A program made the position numbers and the translations under genes. Below the pieces are notes generated by a model. It did not search any database. It worked only from the letters and a program-made list of their open reading frames with translations, and was not told the DNA's origin. From Neoasaia chiangmaiensis (GTDB lineage: Bacteria > Pseudomonadota > Alphaproteobacteria > Acetobacterales > Acetobacteraceae), in contig NZ_CP014691.1 of NCBI RefSeq assembly GCF_002005465.1, positions 3,134,001 through 3,198,000 on the forward strand: DNA of 64,000 bases, read 5' to 3'. This document shows positions 16,785-26,352 of this stretch, one piece after another (positions within the stretch are counted from its first letter, which is position 1; every line of letters begins with the position of its first letter).

Positions 16785-18128
16785 ATGTTTTCCAAGATCC
16801 TCATCGCCAATCGAGGCGAAATCGCGCTGCGCATCCAACGCGCATGCCGTGAACTGGGCATTGCGACGGTCGCCGTGCATTCGACTGCCGACGCTGATGC
16901 GATGCATGTTCGCCTCGCCGATGAGGCAGTCTGCATCGGACCGCCCTCGTCCCGGGAATCGTATCTGAACGTCGCCGCGATCATGTCGGCGGCGACCATC
17001 ACGGGCGCGGATGCCATCCATCCCGGCTACGGCTTCCTGTCGGAAAATGCCGACTTCGCCGAAACGGTGGAAGAACACGGGCTGGCCTTCATCGGGCCGA
17101 CCGCCCAGCACATCCGCATGATGGGCGACAAGATCACCGCCAAGACGACGATGAAGGCGCTTGGCGTGCCGCTGGTGCCGGGTTCCGACGGCGCGCTGCG
17201 ATCGATCGACGAAGCGCGCGAAGTTGCCGATCGTGTCGGCTATCCCGTGCTCATCAAGGCGGCTGCCGGTGGCGGCGGGCGTGGCATGAAGGTTGCGCAG
17301 ACAGAAGCCGAGATCGAGGAAGCCTGGAGCGTGGCGCGCACGGAAGCACGCGCCGCTTTCGGCAACGACGAGGTCTACCTCGAGAAATATCTCGACAAGC
17401 CTCGCCACATCGAGTTGCAGATCCTCGCCGACACGCATGGGAACGTCGTGCATTTCGGCGAACGCGACTGTTCGTTGCAGCGCCGTCACCAGAAACTGCT
17501 CGAAGAGGCCGGCTCGCCTGTCCTGTCTACGGCGGAGCGGGATGCCATCGGCGAAACCGCGACGGCCGCGCTGAAGAAAATGGGTTATCGCAACGCCGGC
17601 ACGCTGGAGTTCCTGTATCAGGACGGTCAGTTCTGCTTCATCGAGATGAACACGCGTCTGCAGGTCGAACATCCGGTGACGGAAATGGTCTGTGACGTCG
17701 ATCTCGTGCGTGAGCAGATCCGCGTCGCGGCGGGGCAGGCATTGGGATACGAGCAGGCCGATATCCGTTTCAGTGGACATGCCATCGAATGCCGCATCAA
17801 CGCTGAAGATCCTGAAACTTTCCTGCCCAACCCCGGGACCATTCAGGTTTTCCACGCACCGGGCGGGCTGGGTGTTCGAATCGATAGTGCCATTTATGCC
17901 GGCTATCGAGTGCCACCCTATTATGACAGCATGATCGCGAAGCTGATCGTGCACGCCCCGACGCGTGCGGAAGCTATCGCGCGCATGCAGCGTGCGCTGG
18001 AGGAATGCGTTGTCGAAGGTGTGAAGACCGTCATACCGTTGCATCGCAAGATTCTGGCCGACCCGCAGTTCCAGCGTGGTGACTATACGATCCACTGGCT
18101 GGAACGCTTCGTTGATTCGCTGAAATAG
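16785..18128 (+). CDS. accC: acetyl-CoA carboxylase biotin carboxylase subunit
   Basis: 447 residues, full length. It uses ATP and bicarbonate to carboxylate the biotin on AccB. The N-terminus [16 protein letters not shown] is diagnostic. The ATP-grasp glycine loop [11 protein letters not shown] lies at ~160. Further motifs are [14 protein letters not shown] (~223), [14 protein letters not shown] (~285) and the C-terminal RINAED region (~335). Start 16785 is chosen over the longer open frame from 16743 because it gives the conserved N-terminus. Confidence 0.96.
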   Translation: MFSKILIANRGEIALRIQRACRELGIATVAVHSTADADAMHVRLADEAVCIGPPSSRESYLNVAAIMSAATITGADAIHPGYGFLSENADFAETVEEHGLAFIGPTAQHIRMMGDKITAKTTMKALGVPLVPGSDGALRSIDEAREVADRVGYPVLIKAAAGGGGRGMKVAQTEAEIEEAWSVARTEARAAFGNDEVYLEKYLDKPRHIELQILADTHGNVVHFGERDCSLQRRHQKLLEEAGSPVLSTAERDAIGETATAALKKMGYRNAGTLEFLYQDGQFCFIEMNTRLQVEHPVTEMVCDVDLVREQIRVAAGQALGYEQADIRFSGHAIECRINAEDPETFLPNPGTIQVFHAPGGLGVRIDSAIYAGYRVPPYYDSMIAKLIVHAPTRAEAIARMQRALEECVVEGVKTVIPLHRKILADPQFQRGDYTIHWLERFVDSLK

Positions 18129-18137
18129 GACGTCGCC

Positions 18138-18719
18138 ATGCTCTATGCCGAAACCCTGATCGTGCAGTGTGCACCCGGCAAGATGGGTGGGGTTTTGGCA
18201 GCGCTTCGTCCTCATGTCGAAAGAGCGGGTCTTGGGTGCTGGACGAACGAATTCGGGACGTTGAACCGGATCACACTGTTTCGCACCTCTGAAACCCTCT
18301 CGTTTTTCGATGAAACGCCTATTCTCGGTGCGACAGACTTGCCGGCGGGAACAGGCGGCACGGACCGCACGCGCTGGCGTGTTGTTGGCGATGGCGTCCT
18401 TCCGCCTGGCCAACATGGTCCGATCTATGAATGGCGCTGCTATGACGTGGCGACCTCGCGCATGGCTGACATGACGGCGGGATTCCTGTCGGCATTGCCG
18501 CGCCGTCTGGCATTGTCCTCACTTTTTGCGGTGATGGAATCGCTCGATGGCGCCGCGCGCTTCTGTCATATCTGGCCCTATGAAAGCCTGGCCCAGCGCA
18601 CCGATATCCGCCGTCAGGCAACGGAGGCGGGCATCTGGCCACCTGCCGGCGCCGCCGACAATCTGACGGCCATGTGCAGCGAAATCATCTTGTCGGCGGA
18701 TTTTTCGGCTTATCGCTGA
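18138..18719 (+). CDS. NIPSNAP-like protein
   Basis: 193 residues with two ferredoxin-like repeats of the NIPSNAP kind: residues ~1-90 (YAETLIVQCAPGKMGGV) and ~92-193 (IYEWRCYDVATSRMADM, then HIWPYESLAQR). These small dimeric alpha-beta barrel proteins have no firm biochemical role in bacteria. It begins 9 bp after accC and may be co-transcribed with it. It converges on the S41 protease gene over a 138 bp gap containing an inverted repeat. Confidence 0.6.
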   Translation: MLYAETLIVQCAPGKMGGVLAALRPHVERAGLGCWTNEFGTLNRITLFRTSETLSFFDETPILGATDLPAGTGGTDRTRWRVVGDGVLPPGQHGPIYEWRCYDVATSRMADMTAGFLSALPRRLALSSLFAVMESLDGAARFCHIWPYESLAQRTDIRRQATEAGIWPPAGAADNLTAMCSEIILSADFSAYR

Positions 18720-18812
18720 CCTGTCCTGCGGGCCTGGAAGAGCACCGGCCGATTTGAAACTCGCCGTTTGTTCCTGGCGGCGTTCTGACTGTTGGATCGC
18801 TGACGGTGAAAG

Positions 18813-18847
18813 GCGCGATATTGCCGGTCCTGTCGGCCATATCGCGC
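18813..18847. terminator. long hairpin between convergent genes
   Basis: GCGCGATAT (18813-18821) pairs perfectly with ATATCGCGC (18839-18847). Inside it, GCCG and CGGC form a further 4 bp stem with a 7 nt loop. There is no T-tract on either side. Its place between the convergent NIPSNAP and S41 stops suggests a shared bidirectional transcription end or mRNA-protecting hairpin. Confidence 0.5.
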
Positions 18848-18857
18848 TCGGTAACTG

Positions 18858-21800
18858 TTATTGTGGAGCGGGGACGGCGGGGCGGAAGGCCTCCGGAACG
18901 AGTTTCTGAATGGGCTCCTTCTGGAGTTCCAGCTTCAGGGTATCGACAGCCTTCATCAGTTGCTGGTCGTCGCCGTTGAATGTCGCATGCGGCATGTTTT
19001 CGACGACGACATCCGGTTCGACGCCGTGGTTCTCGACAAGCCAATGCCCGTTGAGATCGAAATACGGATTTTCGGCAGTGCGAGCCATGCCCTTGTCGAT
19101 CAAGCGGTCACTATCCGAAAGCCAGACGCCAGCGCCGGCGGTTCGCATGCCGATCAGCGGGGCGATGTGGAGCGACTTGATGCCCTGCGAGAAAGTCTCA
19201 CCATCGGAATAGGTGAATTCATCGCAGATAACGACGATGTGCCCGCGGAAAGACTGCTGCATGTTGACGGCCGGCGCATTATTGTAGCGTCCCCAGAACA
19301 TCCATGGGCGTCGCAGCAGGTTGGACAGCACCCAGGAATCGATATTGCCACCCATATTACGGCGGACATCGATGACGATACCGTCCTTGTCGAGATTGGC
19401 GTAGAAATCCCGCGCGAAGCTTGCGATATCGGGGTCGGTCATCGCACGCAGATGCAGATAGCCGATGCGACCGTTACTGGCTTTCTCGACGGCCTGGGCG
19501 CGCCCCAGTTCCCAGTCGCCATAACGAAGGTTCGATTCCTGACGCGCGCTTGTCGCGACCACGACGGTTCGAATCTCCTTTCCGTTGCGACGCAACGTCA
19601 GCAGGACCTGCCGCCCCGCCTGATCGGCCAGAACATCGGACAGGTCGGGCGCGCCGACGACGTTCTGCCCGTTGACGGCGACGATCAGGTCTCCGTTACG
19701 CGCATCCACCCCAGGTGCCAGCAACGGGGAAAGCTGATCCGGCAGGTCGGGATCGCCGGCATCGATATGCGTGATGCGGAAGCCGTCGTTTTCCTTCGCC
19801 AGATGCGCGCCGAGACCTGCGATCAGATCGCCTGAGGGGCGTTGATCCACGTCGGCGGGCCTGAGCTGTGAATGCAGCGCACCCAGTTCGCCGACCATCT
19901 GACCCAGCAGATCGTCGAGATCGGACCGGTCGCTCAGGCGGGCCACAAGCGGCCGGTAGCGCGCGCGGATCGAATCCCAGTTCACGCCCAGCAGGTTGCG
20001 GTCGTAGAAATGATCGCGGCGCAGGCGCCATGCGTCGTCGAACATCTCGGCCCATTCAGCGCCAGGATCGATCCGCAAGCGGAGATCGTCGAGCTTGATG
20101 CCATTCTGCGCGGTATCCGTCGGCAGCTTCGCGCCGGTAGGCACAAGCAGCAGGCTGGGCGGTGCGTCGTTGGGCGTATGCTTCCGCAGCAGCATCGTCT
20201 TGCCGTCCGGCGTGATCTCGAAATGTTCGACCGACGGGGCAAACGTCTCGATCTTGTGGGCTTCGTTGTCGATATGAATGGATTTGAGCGGATTGGCGTC
20301 GTCCGTCCCGTCCAAGACGAACAGGAATTCGTCCGACGCATCGAGTGACTGATAGTCGCCGGAGGGAACGGGGACCTTATAGAGCCGTTCCGGCAGACCG
20401 GCCGTGACGATGGACGCGGGCTTGGTCTTCTTGTCGTTCTTGTCCGTTGACGCGGGCTTTTCCGGTGGCGGCGCGTCGAGTTCCGTGCGTGGCTGGAACG
20501 GAAACTTTTCATTCGGCTGGAGCGCGAGCGCGTAGATGCCGGTGCGCTTCGGGAAGGCTGGTCCCATATTGCGATCGCCCCATGGCGAGTCGTTGGCGAG
20601 ATTGAATGTCCTGTCCGACAGGAACCAGAGCCAGTGGCCATCGGGGCTGAAGCGTGGGGCATACGATTCGTATTTGCCGTCGGTCAGCCAGAGAATCTTG
20701 CCATCGCCCACCGTGTAGAGCGCCATCTGCCGCCGGATATTGTCGGCGCGCGTGCGAACGAACACCAGCGCCTGACTGTCCGAAGACCATGTTGCGGTGT
20801 CGTAGGTGTTCGTGCCGTCCTTCGTGGCATCGTCGATGACGCGGTCTGTGCCGCTTGCGATGTCCAAGATGGAAAGGCGACCGAACAGATCCGTATGCGC
20901 GATACGCTTGCCGTCGGGAGATATATACAGGCCGGTGGGCTCGGTATGCCCACCATGCGTCAGTTGCGTGCCATGACCATCGCCGTTGGTCGGGAAGCGC
21001 CAGATTTCGGATTCACCGGATGCGTCACTGAAGGCGTAGACGGCCTGTCCATCGGGACTGACGACGGCGTGGCGCAAGCGGATGTTAGGCGCATCGGCGA
21101 TCTGCACGCGTCGGCGGGGGCCGCTGCCGGCGAGGATGACATGCCCGCGGAAGGTCAGTGCGGCCAGTTGTCCGTTCGGCGCGAGCGCGATGTCGTTGAG
21201 GTAGCGGAAGGGGTGGGCCAGCCACTGGGGGCGCCGGGCGGCATCGTCCGTCGCGATGTCGATCGGCAGTTTCGCGGTCGTGCGACCGGCAAGGTCATAG
21301 GCAAAGAGATCGGCGCCAAGCTGGTAGACGATGCGGTCGTTCGCGAGACTCGCATCCTCGATGCCGAAGTCGATGTGATGCGTCAGTTGTTGCGGATCGG
21401 TGCCGTCAAGCGCGTAGCTCCACAGGTTATAACGACCGTTCTGATCGCTCACGACGACGAGGCGATCGCGCCAGAGCATGGGACGTCGCAGGTTGACGTC
21501 CTGAGGTCCGATGCGTTCGGCCTCATGACCACTTTGCAGATCGAAACGCCAAAGCTGTGACAACGCGCCGCCGCGATAGGCGCGCAGATGATCGCCACTG
21601 ATGGCCGTGCCGAAACGTACGAAGTAGATCCAGCGACCGTCGGGACTGAGGGCTGCGTCGTTGGCGTCGGCCAACGGATAGACGTGCCGGGCCAGCGTGG
21701 CGGGGTCGACACTGGCGACGATACGACTGAAGGCCGGTCCCGTGTCGGGCGTGGTGCTGTAGAGGATGCCCGCGTGGGCGTCCCAGCCGATCGGTCGCGG

Positions 21801-22139
21801 CGCGACACGCCCCGACAGGCTCTCGAACGTCACGCGTTTCGGCGTGCCGCCTGCGACGGGCATGACGTAGATTTCAGTCGGGCCGTCGAAGTCTGCGAGG
21901 AAGGCAACGTTGCGGCCATCCGGCGACAGCACCGGTTGTGGATCGACATGGGTATTGCTGGTCAGCCGGCTGGCCTGACCGCCCTGCGCCGGAGCGGTCC
22001 AGACCGATTGTTCCGCCTCGAAGGCCACCATCTGTGCCGCGGCGCTGGGACTGCGCAGGTAACCGGGGGAGGCGTTGGCGGCGGTAGCGAGGAACGAGAG
22101 AGCTGTCGTGCCGATCAGGAGGGTGGAAAATAAACGCAT
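18858..22139 (-). CDS. Tricorn-like S41 family peptidase, secreted
   Basis: 1093 residues. A signal peptide (residues 1-23, ending ANA) is followed by WD40/TolB-like propeller repeats over about residues 30-650, with repeated SPDGR and WSSDS elements. Next come the tricorn core helices (RLRRDHFYD, ~715), a PDZ-like domain (~790-880) and the S41 protease domain. FTYSDGETFSQG (~975) bears the expected nucleophile Ser in SDGE. This is the layout of bacterial tricorn protease homologues, but exported. It probably degrades peptides or proteins in the periplasm. Start 22139 gives the signal peptide; an ATG at 22169 would extend it. It lies 74 bp downstream of ccmB. Confidence 0.88.
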   Translation of the reverse strand: MRLFSTLLIGTTALSFLATAANASPGYLRSPSAAAQMVAFEAEQSVWTAPAQGGQASRLTSNTHVDPQPVLSPDGRNVAFLADFDGPTEIYVMPVAGGTPKRVTFESLSGRVAPRPIGWDAHAGILYSTTPDTGPAFSRIVASVDPATLARHVYPLADANDAALSPDGRWIYFVRFGTAISGDHLRAYRGGALSQLWRFDLQSGHEAERIGPQDVNLRRPMLWRDRLVVVSDQNGRYNLWSYALDGTDPQQLTHHIDFGIEDASLANDRIVYQLGADLFAYDLAGRTTAKLPIDIATDDAARRPQWLAHPFRYLNDIALAPNGQLAALTFRGHVILAGSGPRRRVQIADAPNIRLRHAVVSPDGQAVYAFSDASGESEIWRFPTNGDGHGTQLTHGGHTEPTGLYISPDGKRIAHTDLFGRLSILDIASGTDRVIDDATKDGTNTYDTATWSSDSQALVFVRTRADNIRRQMALYTVGDGKILWLTDGKYESYAPRFSPDGHWLWFLSDRTFNLANDSPWGDRNMGPAFPKRTGIYALALQPNEKFPFQPRTELDAPPPEKPASTDKNDKKTKPASIVTAGLPERLYKVPVPSGDYQSLDASDEFLFVLDGTDDANPLKSIHIDNEAHKIETFAPSVEHFEITPDGKTMLLRKHTPNDAPPSLLLVPTGAKLPTDTAQNGIKLDDLRLRIDPGAEWAEMFDDAWRLRRDHFYDRNLLGVNWDSIRARYRPLVARLSDRSDLDDLLGQMVGELGALHSQLRPADVDQRPSGDLIAGLGAHLAKENDGFRITHIDAGDPDLPDQLSPLLAPGVDARNGDLIVAVNGQNVVGAPDLSDVLADQAGRQVLLTLRRNGKEIRTVVVATSARQESNLRYGDWELGRAQAVEKASNGRIGYLHLRAMTDPDIASFARDFYANLDKDGIVIDVRRNMGGNIDSWVLSNLLRRPWMFWGRYNNAPAVNMQQSFRGHIVVICDEFTYSDGETFSQGIKSLHIAPLIGMRTAGAGVWLSDSDRLIDKGMARTAENPYFDLNGHWLVENHGVEPDVVVENMPHATFNGDDQQLMKAVDTLKLELQKEPIQKLVPEAFRPAVPAPQ

Positions 22140-22158
22140 CAAGCAAGTCCGGAAGTGA

Positions 22159-22179
22159 GGCAATATCAAAAATATTGCC
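22159..22179. repeat. perfect inverted repeat upstream of the S41 protease gene
   Basis: GGCAATAT and ATATTGCC (8 bp arms, loop CAAAA) lie between the ccmB stop and the protease start. The site could be an operator for the protease gene, or a weak transcription end for ccmAB. There is no T-tract, so the operator idea is slightly favoured. Confidence 0.4.
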
Positions 22180-22213
22180 CAGATTGTTCCGCTTGTGAAG
22201 CGAGCAACGCCCC

Positions 22214-22885
22214 TTATGCTGCCGCCGCCGCCTTAAGCCCGCTCCCCGCGGCAAGCGGGCAGAGCAAGGCGGAGAGCGCCAGAAATGCACCGAGAAGATC
22301 GAATTCCACGGCGTAGGACAGATCGAACTCTCCGGCATAGGCGGCAGCTGCACCGAAAATCAGCACCGGCGTGGCCAGTGGGAGGACGAGCAGTGGCAGC
22401 AGGACACCGCCCCGGCGCGCGCCCAGCACAATGCCGGCCGCCATGCCGCCGATCAGGGACAGGATCGGCGTACCAAGCGCCAATCCGATAAGAAGCGGTG
22501 CCAGATCGTGCGGATGCAGGCCCAGCATGATGGCCATGGGCGCGGCGGCAATGAGCAGCGGCAAGCCGGTGGTCAACCAGTGGGCCGCGATCTTGCTGAG
22601 TGCGACGAGGGAGGGCGGGAGACCGAGGAGCAGAAGCTGGTCCAGCGATCCGTCCTCCAGTTCCGAGCCGAACAGGCGGTCCAGCGGCAGCAATGTCGCC
22701 AGCAGGGCGCAGACCCAGACGACGCCCGGTGCCATGCGGCGCAGGAGATCGGCCGAGGGACCGAGTGCCAGAGGGAACAGGCTCCCGCAAAGCAGGAAAA
22801 ACAGAAGCGCGGCCAATGTATCGGCCCCATGTCGCACAGCCAGGCGGATTTCACGGCCGACCAGGGCAAGCAGGGCGGCGATCAT
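22214..22885 (-). CDS. ccmB: heme exporter membrane protein CcmB
   Basis: 223 residues with six predicted membrane helices and the opening pattern of CcmB (ALVGREIRLAVRHGADTLAALLFF). It is a membrane component of the CcmABCD system I cytochrome c maturation pathway, which releases holo-CcmE for heme delivery in the periplasm. The ATG overlaps the ccmA stop by 4 bp. Acetic acid bacteria need many c-type cytochromes for dehydrogenase-linked respiration, so the pair fits the genome. ccmC and later genes are not in this window next to it. Confidence 0.92.
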   Translation of the reverse strand: MIAALLALVGREIRLAVRHGADTLAALLFFLLCGSLFPLALGPSADLLRRMAPGVVWVCALLATLLPLDRLFGSELEDGSLDQLLLLGLPPSLVALSKIAAHWLTTGLPLLIAAAPMAIMLGLHPHDLAPLLIGLALGTPILSLIGGMAAGIVLGARRGGVLLPLLVLPLATPVLIFGAAAAYAGEFDLSYAVEFDLLGAFLALSALLCPLAAGSGLKAAAAA

Positions 22886-23517
22886 CGTTCGGGCACCATG
22901 TCGGGCGCGCGCAAGGCCAGGTGCCGTGGCGCGGGGAGCGGCAAGGGAACGTGTGTGGTGGCGATCACCATGCCGCCTCTGGCGCGATGGGTAGCCAGAA
23001 GGCCGCCGAGCTTTTCAACGGCAGCGGCGTCGAGTCCGAGGCTCGGCTCGTCCAGAAGCCAGAGGGCCGCGTCGGCCAGCAGCACGCGGGCGATTGCCGC
23101 GCGGCGCTTCTGCCCGGCGGAAAGCAGCCGGGCAGGGAGTTCGGCCAGAGGAAGGAGATCGACCTGGGCGAGCGCGGTATCCAGATCGGTGGCATTGAGC
23201 CGTGCGGTCAGGGTGAGGTTCTCGGCAACCGTCAGGCCCGGCTTCAACGCATCCTGATGGCCAAGGTAAGCCAGACGTGATGACGAGACGGGAGCCTCGT
23301 CTTCCCGCCAGCGAATCTTTCCGCCATCGAGACGGCGCAGACCGGCGAGAGTGCGCAACAGCGTGGATTTGCCGGCGCCGTTGGGGCCGGTCAGCAGCAG
23401 TGCCTCCCCGTCGTCGAGGTCGAAGCCGACATCGTCGAGCACCAGACGTTCACCGCGGATGACGACGATATTGCAGGCGGTCAGGCGGGCATGCGGGCGG
23501 AAGGAAAACTCTGGCAT
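22882..23517 (-). CDS. ccmA: heme exporter ATP-binding protein CcmA
   Basis: 211 residues, an ABC ATPase of CcmA size. Walker A is TGPNGAGKSTLLRTLAG (~43), the signature is LLSAGQKRR (~135, with AGQ in place of GGQ as is common in CcmA) and Walker B is ALWLLDEPSLGLD (~155). It powers the CcmB-CcmCD complex. Start 23517 (MPEFSF) is chosen; the frame stays open to 23730, but that part overlaps the divergent acnA leader and has no ABC sequence. Confidence 0.92.
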   Translation of the reverse strand: MPEFSFRPHARLTACNIVVIRGERLVLDDVGFDLDDGEALLLTGPNGAGKSTLLRTLAGLRRLDGGKIRWREDEAPVSSSRLAYLGHQDALKPGLTVAENLTLTARLNATDLDTALAQVDLLPLAELPARLLSAGQKRRAAIARVLLADAALWLLDEPSLGLDAAAVEKLGGLLATHRARGGMVIATTHVPLPLPAPRHLALRAPDMVPER

Positions 23518-23630
23518 CGGCTTTCGTAAGCGTGTTGTTCCGGCCCTGTGCGGAGCGGCGGAGAGACTGTATAGAGGGCGAAAGCCGCCGGGCCAAATTC
23601 CCGGCATATGGACTGAGCGGAGGGATGGAC

Positions 23631-26324
23631 ATGCGCGCGACGGGACGGGATTCGTTGGGGGTGGCGCAAGACCTTGCGGTCGATGGCCGGTCGTATCGCA
23701 TATTCTCCTTGCAGGCAGCCGCTTCCACACTTGGCGACCTCTCGCGACTGCCGGTCAGCCTGAAGATCCTGCTGGAAAACGTTCTTCGATTCGAGGATGG
23801 ATCGAGCTATCGCGTCGAGGATGCGCAGGCGATCGCCGATTGGGTAAAGAACCGGCATTCGACGCAGGAAGTGCCGTTCAAGCCAGCGCGTATCCTGATG
23901 CAGGACTTCACGGGTGTTCCTGCCGTCGTCGATCTGGCGGCAATGCGCGACGGAATCGTCACGCTGGGCGGAGATGTCGAGCGCGTCAATCCGCTGGTGC
24001 CAGTCGATCTGGTGATCGACCATTCGGTGATGGTGGATGTGGCGGGCACGAAAGACGCACTGGAGCGCAACGTTGCCATCGAGTTCCAGCGTAACGCCGA
24101 ACGCTACGCGTTCCTGCGCTGGGGCCAGGGCGCATTCGAGAATTTCCGCGTGGTGCCGCCGGGGGCGGGCATCTGCCATCAGGTCAACCTCGAGTATCTT
24201 GCCCAGGCCGTCTGGACAGCACATGTCGATGGCCGGGATTATGCCTATCCCGACACGCTCTATGGCACGGACAGCCATACGACCATGGTCAACGGCATGG
24301 GCGTGCTGGGCTGGGGCGTGGGCGGTATCGAAGCCGAGGCGGCAATGCTGGGCCAGCCGATCGCCATGCTGATCCCGGACGTGGTGGGCGTACGGCTCGA
24401 TGGCTTGCTGCCGGAAGGCGCGACAGCCACCGACCTGGTCCTGACGATCACGCAGATGTTGCGCAAGGAAGGCGTGGTCGGCAAATTCGTGGAATTCTAC
24501 GGACCGGCACTCGATCGCCTGCCGGTTGCCGACCGCGCGACGATCGCCAACATGGCACCGGAATATGGTGCGACCTGCGGCTTCTTCCCGGTCGATGCGC
24601 TGACGCTCGACTATCTGCACCAGACCGGCCGTGACGAACATCGTATCCGCCTGACGGAATCCTATCTGCGCGCGCAGGGGATGTTCCGCGATGCCAATAT
24701 GCCCGAGCCGGTGTTTTCGACCACCTTGTCGCTGGATCTCGGAACCATCGTGCCGTCTCTCGCCGGGCCGAAGCGCCCTCAGGACCGTGTGGACCTGAAG
24801 AGCGCCGCCGACGCCTTCGAGCATGCATTGACGGACGGGCTTGGTGTCAAGCCGGAGCAGCGTGAACGCCGCGTTCCGGTAGCGGGTGCGGATTATGACC
24901 TCGGTCATGGCGATGTCGTCATTGCCGCGATCACCTCGTGTACCAACACCTCCAATCCCGCCGTTCTGGTGGCAGCCGGTCTTGTCGCGCGGAAGGCGCG
25001 CGCGCTGGGTCTTGCGCCCAAGCCGTGGGTCAAGACGTCGCTTGCGCCGGGATCGCAGGTGGTTACGGATTATCTGGACCGAGCCGGGTTGTCGGCCGAT
25101 CTGGACGCGCTGGGTTTCGAGACGGTCGGCTACGGATGCACGACGTGCATCGGCAATTCCGGCCCCCTGGCCCAGCCGCTGGTGGATGCCATCGAAGGCA
25201 ACGGGCTTGTTGCGACCTCGGTGCTGTCCGGCAATCGCAATTTCGAAGGACGCATTTCGCCGAACGTGCGCGCCAACTATCTTGCAAGTCCGCCGCTGGT
25301 CGTCGCCTATGCGCTTCTGGGCACGATGCGCGCCGATATCACGACGGTGCCCCTCGGTGTCTCGAGCGATGAGCGCGACGTTTTCCTGCGCGATATCTGG
25401 CCGAGCAACGAGGAAGTTGCGGCGCTGGTCGGTTCTTCCCTGACGCGCGAGAGCTTCCTCGACCGCTATGGCCGGATCAGCGAAGGCACGCAGCACTGGC
25501 AGGAACTGGCCGTTGCGGACGATGCGCGGCAGTTCGATTGGTCGCCGGGTTCGACATACATTCAGAATCCACCGTATTTCGAGGGGCTGACGCTTCAGCC
25601 CGGCGGGACGAGCGATATTGTCGGTGCACGGATTCTGGCGCTACTCGGCGATAACATTACGACCGATCACATCTCTCCGGCGGGCGCGATCAAGCCGTCC
25701 TCACCGGCCGGGCGTTATCTGAGCGAACATCAGGTCGCCGTGGCGGACTATAATTCCTATGGTTCTCGGCGTGGCAATGATCGCGTCATGGTGCGGGGGA
25801 CGTTCGCCAACATCCGCATTCGCAACGAGATGGTGCCGGGCATCGAAGGCGGTATGTCGAAGCATCTGCCGGATGGGGAGGTGGCGTCGATCTATGAGGT
25901 CGCTGAGCGTTATCGCGCGGAAAACGTGCCGCTCGTTGTGTTCGGCGGGAAAGAGTACGGCATGGGCTCATCCCGTGACTGGGCAGCGAAGGGTACCCGG
26001 TTGCTGGGTATCAAGGCCGTCATTGCCGAGAGTTTCGAGCGTATCCATCGTTCCAACCTCGTCGGCATGGGCGTATTGCCGCTGACCTTTCCCGAAGGCG
26101 TGACGCGCAAGACGCTGGGTCTCGATGGTTCGGAGCGCATAACATTGTCGGGTCTGGCCGATATCAGTCCCCGCATGAATGTCGTCATGACGATCGAGCG
26201 TGCCGACGGCACGACCGCGACAGCCGACCTTCTGTGCAGGATCGATACGATTGACGAGGTGGCCTATTATCGTCATGGAGGGATCTTGCCCTATGTCTTG
26301 CGCGGGATGATGGACGCTGGCTGA
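23631..26324 (+). CDS. acnA: aconitate hydratase A
   Basis: 897 residues, the usual size of AcnA/IRP-type aconitases. It interconverts citrate and isocitrate in the TCA cycle. The 4Fe-4S cluster cysteines are in TSCTNTSNP (~435) and GYGCTTCIGNSGP (~500). The swivel domain with GSSRDWAAKGT (~780) is intact. ATG at 23631 lies 6 bp after GCGGAGGG; ATG at 23625 abuts that site and is less likely. It is divergent from ccmA, with about 113 bp between starts. Its end lies immediately before the ABC ATPase gene. Confidence 0.95.
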   Translation: MRATGRDSLGVAQDLAVDGRSYRIFSLQAAASTLGDLSRLPVSLKILLENVLRFEDGSSYRVEDAQAIADWVKNRHSTQEVPFKPARILMQDFTGVPAVVDLAAMRDGIVTLGGDVERVNPLVPVDLVIDHSVMVDVAGTKDALERNVAIEFQRNAERYAFLRWGQGAFENFRVVPPGAGICHQVNLEYLAQAVWTAHVDGRDYAYPDTLYGTDSHTTMVNGMGVLGWGVGGIEAEAAMLGQPIAMLIPDVVGVRLDGLLPEGATATDLVLTITQMLRKEGVVGKFVEFYGPALDRLPVADRATIANMAPEYGATCGFFPVDALTLDYLHQTGRDEHRIRLTESYLRAQGMFRDANMPEPVFSTTLSLDLGTIVPSLAGPKRPQDRVDLKSAADAFEHALTDGLGVKPEQRERRVPVAGADYDLGHGDVVIAAITSCTNTSNPAVLVAAGLVARKARALGLAPKPWVKTSLAPGSQVVTDYLDRAGLSADLDALGFETVGYGCTTCIGNSGPLAQPLVDAIEGNGLVATSVLSGNRNFEGRISPNVRANYLASPPLVVAYALLGTMRADITTVPLGVSSDERDVFLRDIWPSNEEVAALVGSSLTRESFLDRYGRISEGTQHWQELAVADDARQFDWSPGSTYIQNPPYFEGLTLQPGGTSDIVGARILALLGDNITTDHISPAGAIKPSSPAGRYLSEHQVAVADYNSYGSRRGNDRVMVRGTFANIRIRNEMVPGIEGGMSKHLPDGEVASIYEVAERYRAENVPLVVFGGKEYGMGSSRDWAAKGTRLLGIKAVIAESFERIHRSNLVGMGVLPLTFPEGVTRKTLGLDGSERITLSGLADISPRMNVVMTIERADGTTATADLLCRIDTIDEVAYYRHGGILPYVLRGMMDAG

Positions 26325-26352
26325 CGACGATATCGTTCTCGACGCTCGAAGT

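Noticed and set aside
16761-18416. 551-codon open frame on the minus strand opposite accC
   Set aside because: Antisense shadow of accC with no motif and no ribosome site.
18861-19835. 324-codon open frame on plus opposite the S41 protease gene
   Set aside because: The minus-strand protein has signal peptide, PDZ and S41 motifs; the plus frame has none.
23481-25496. 671-codon open frame on the minus strand opposite acnA
   Set aside because: It lies wholly antisense to the clearly conserved aconitase gene, is rich in Arg/His/Gln and has no family motif; long antisense frames are common in GC-rich DNA.
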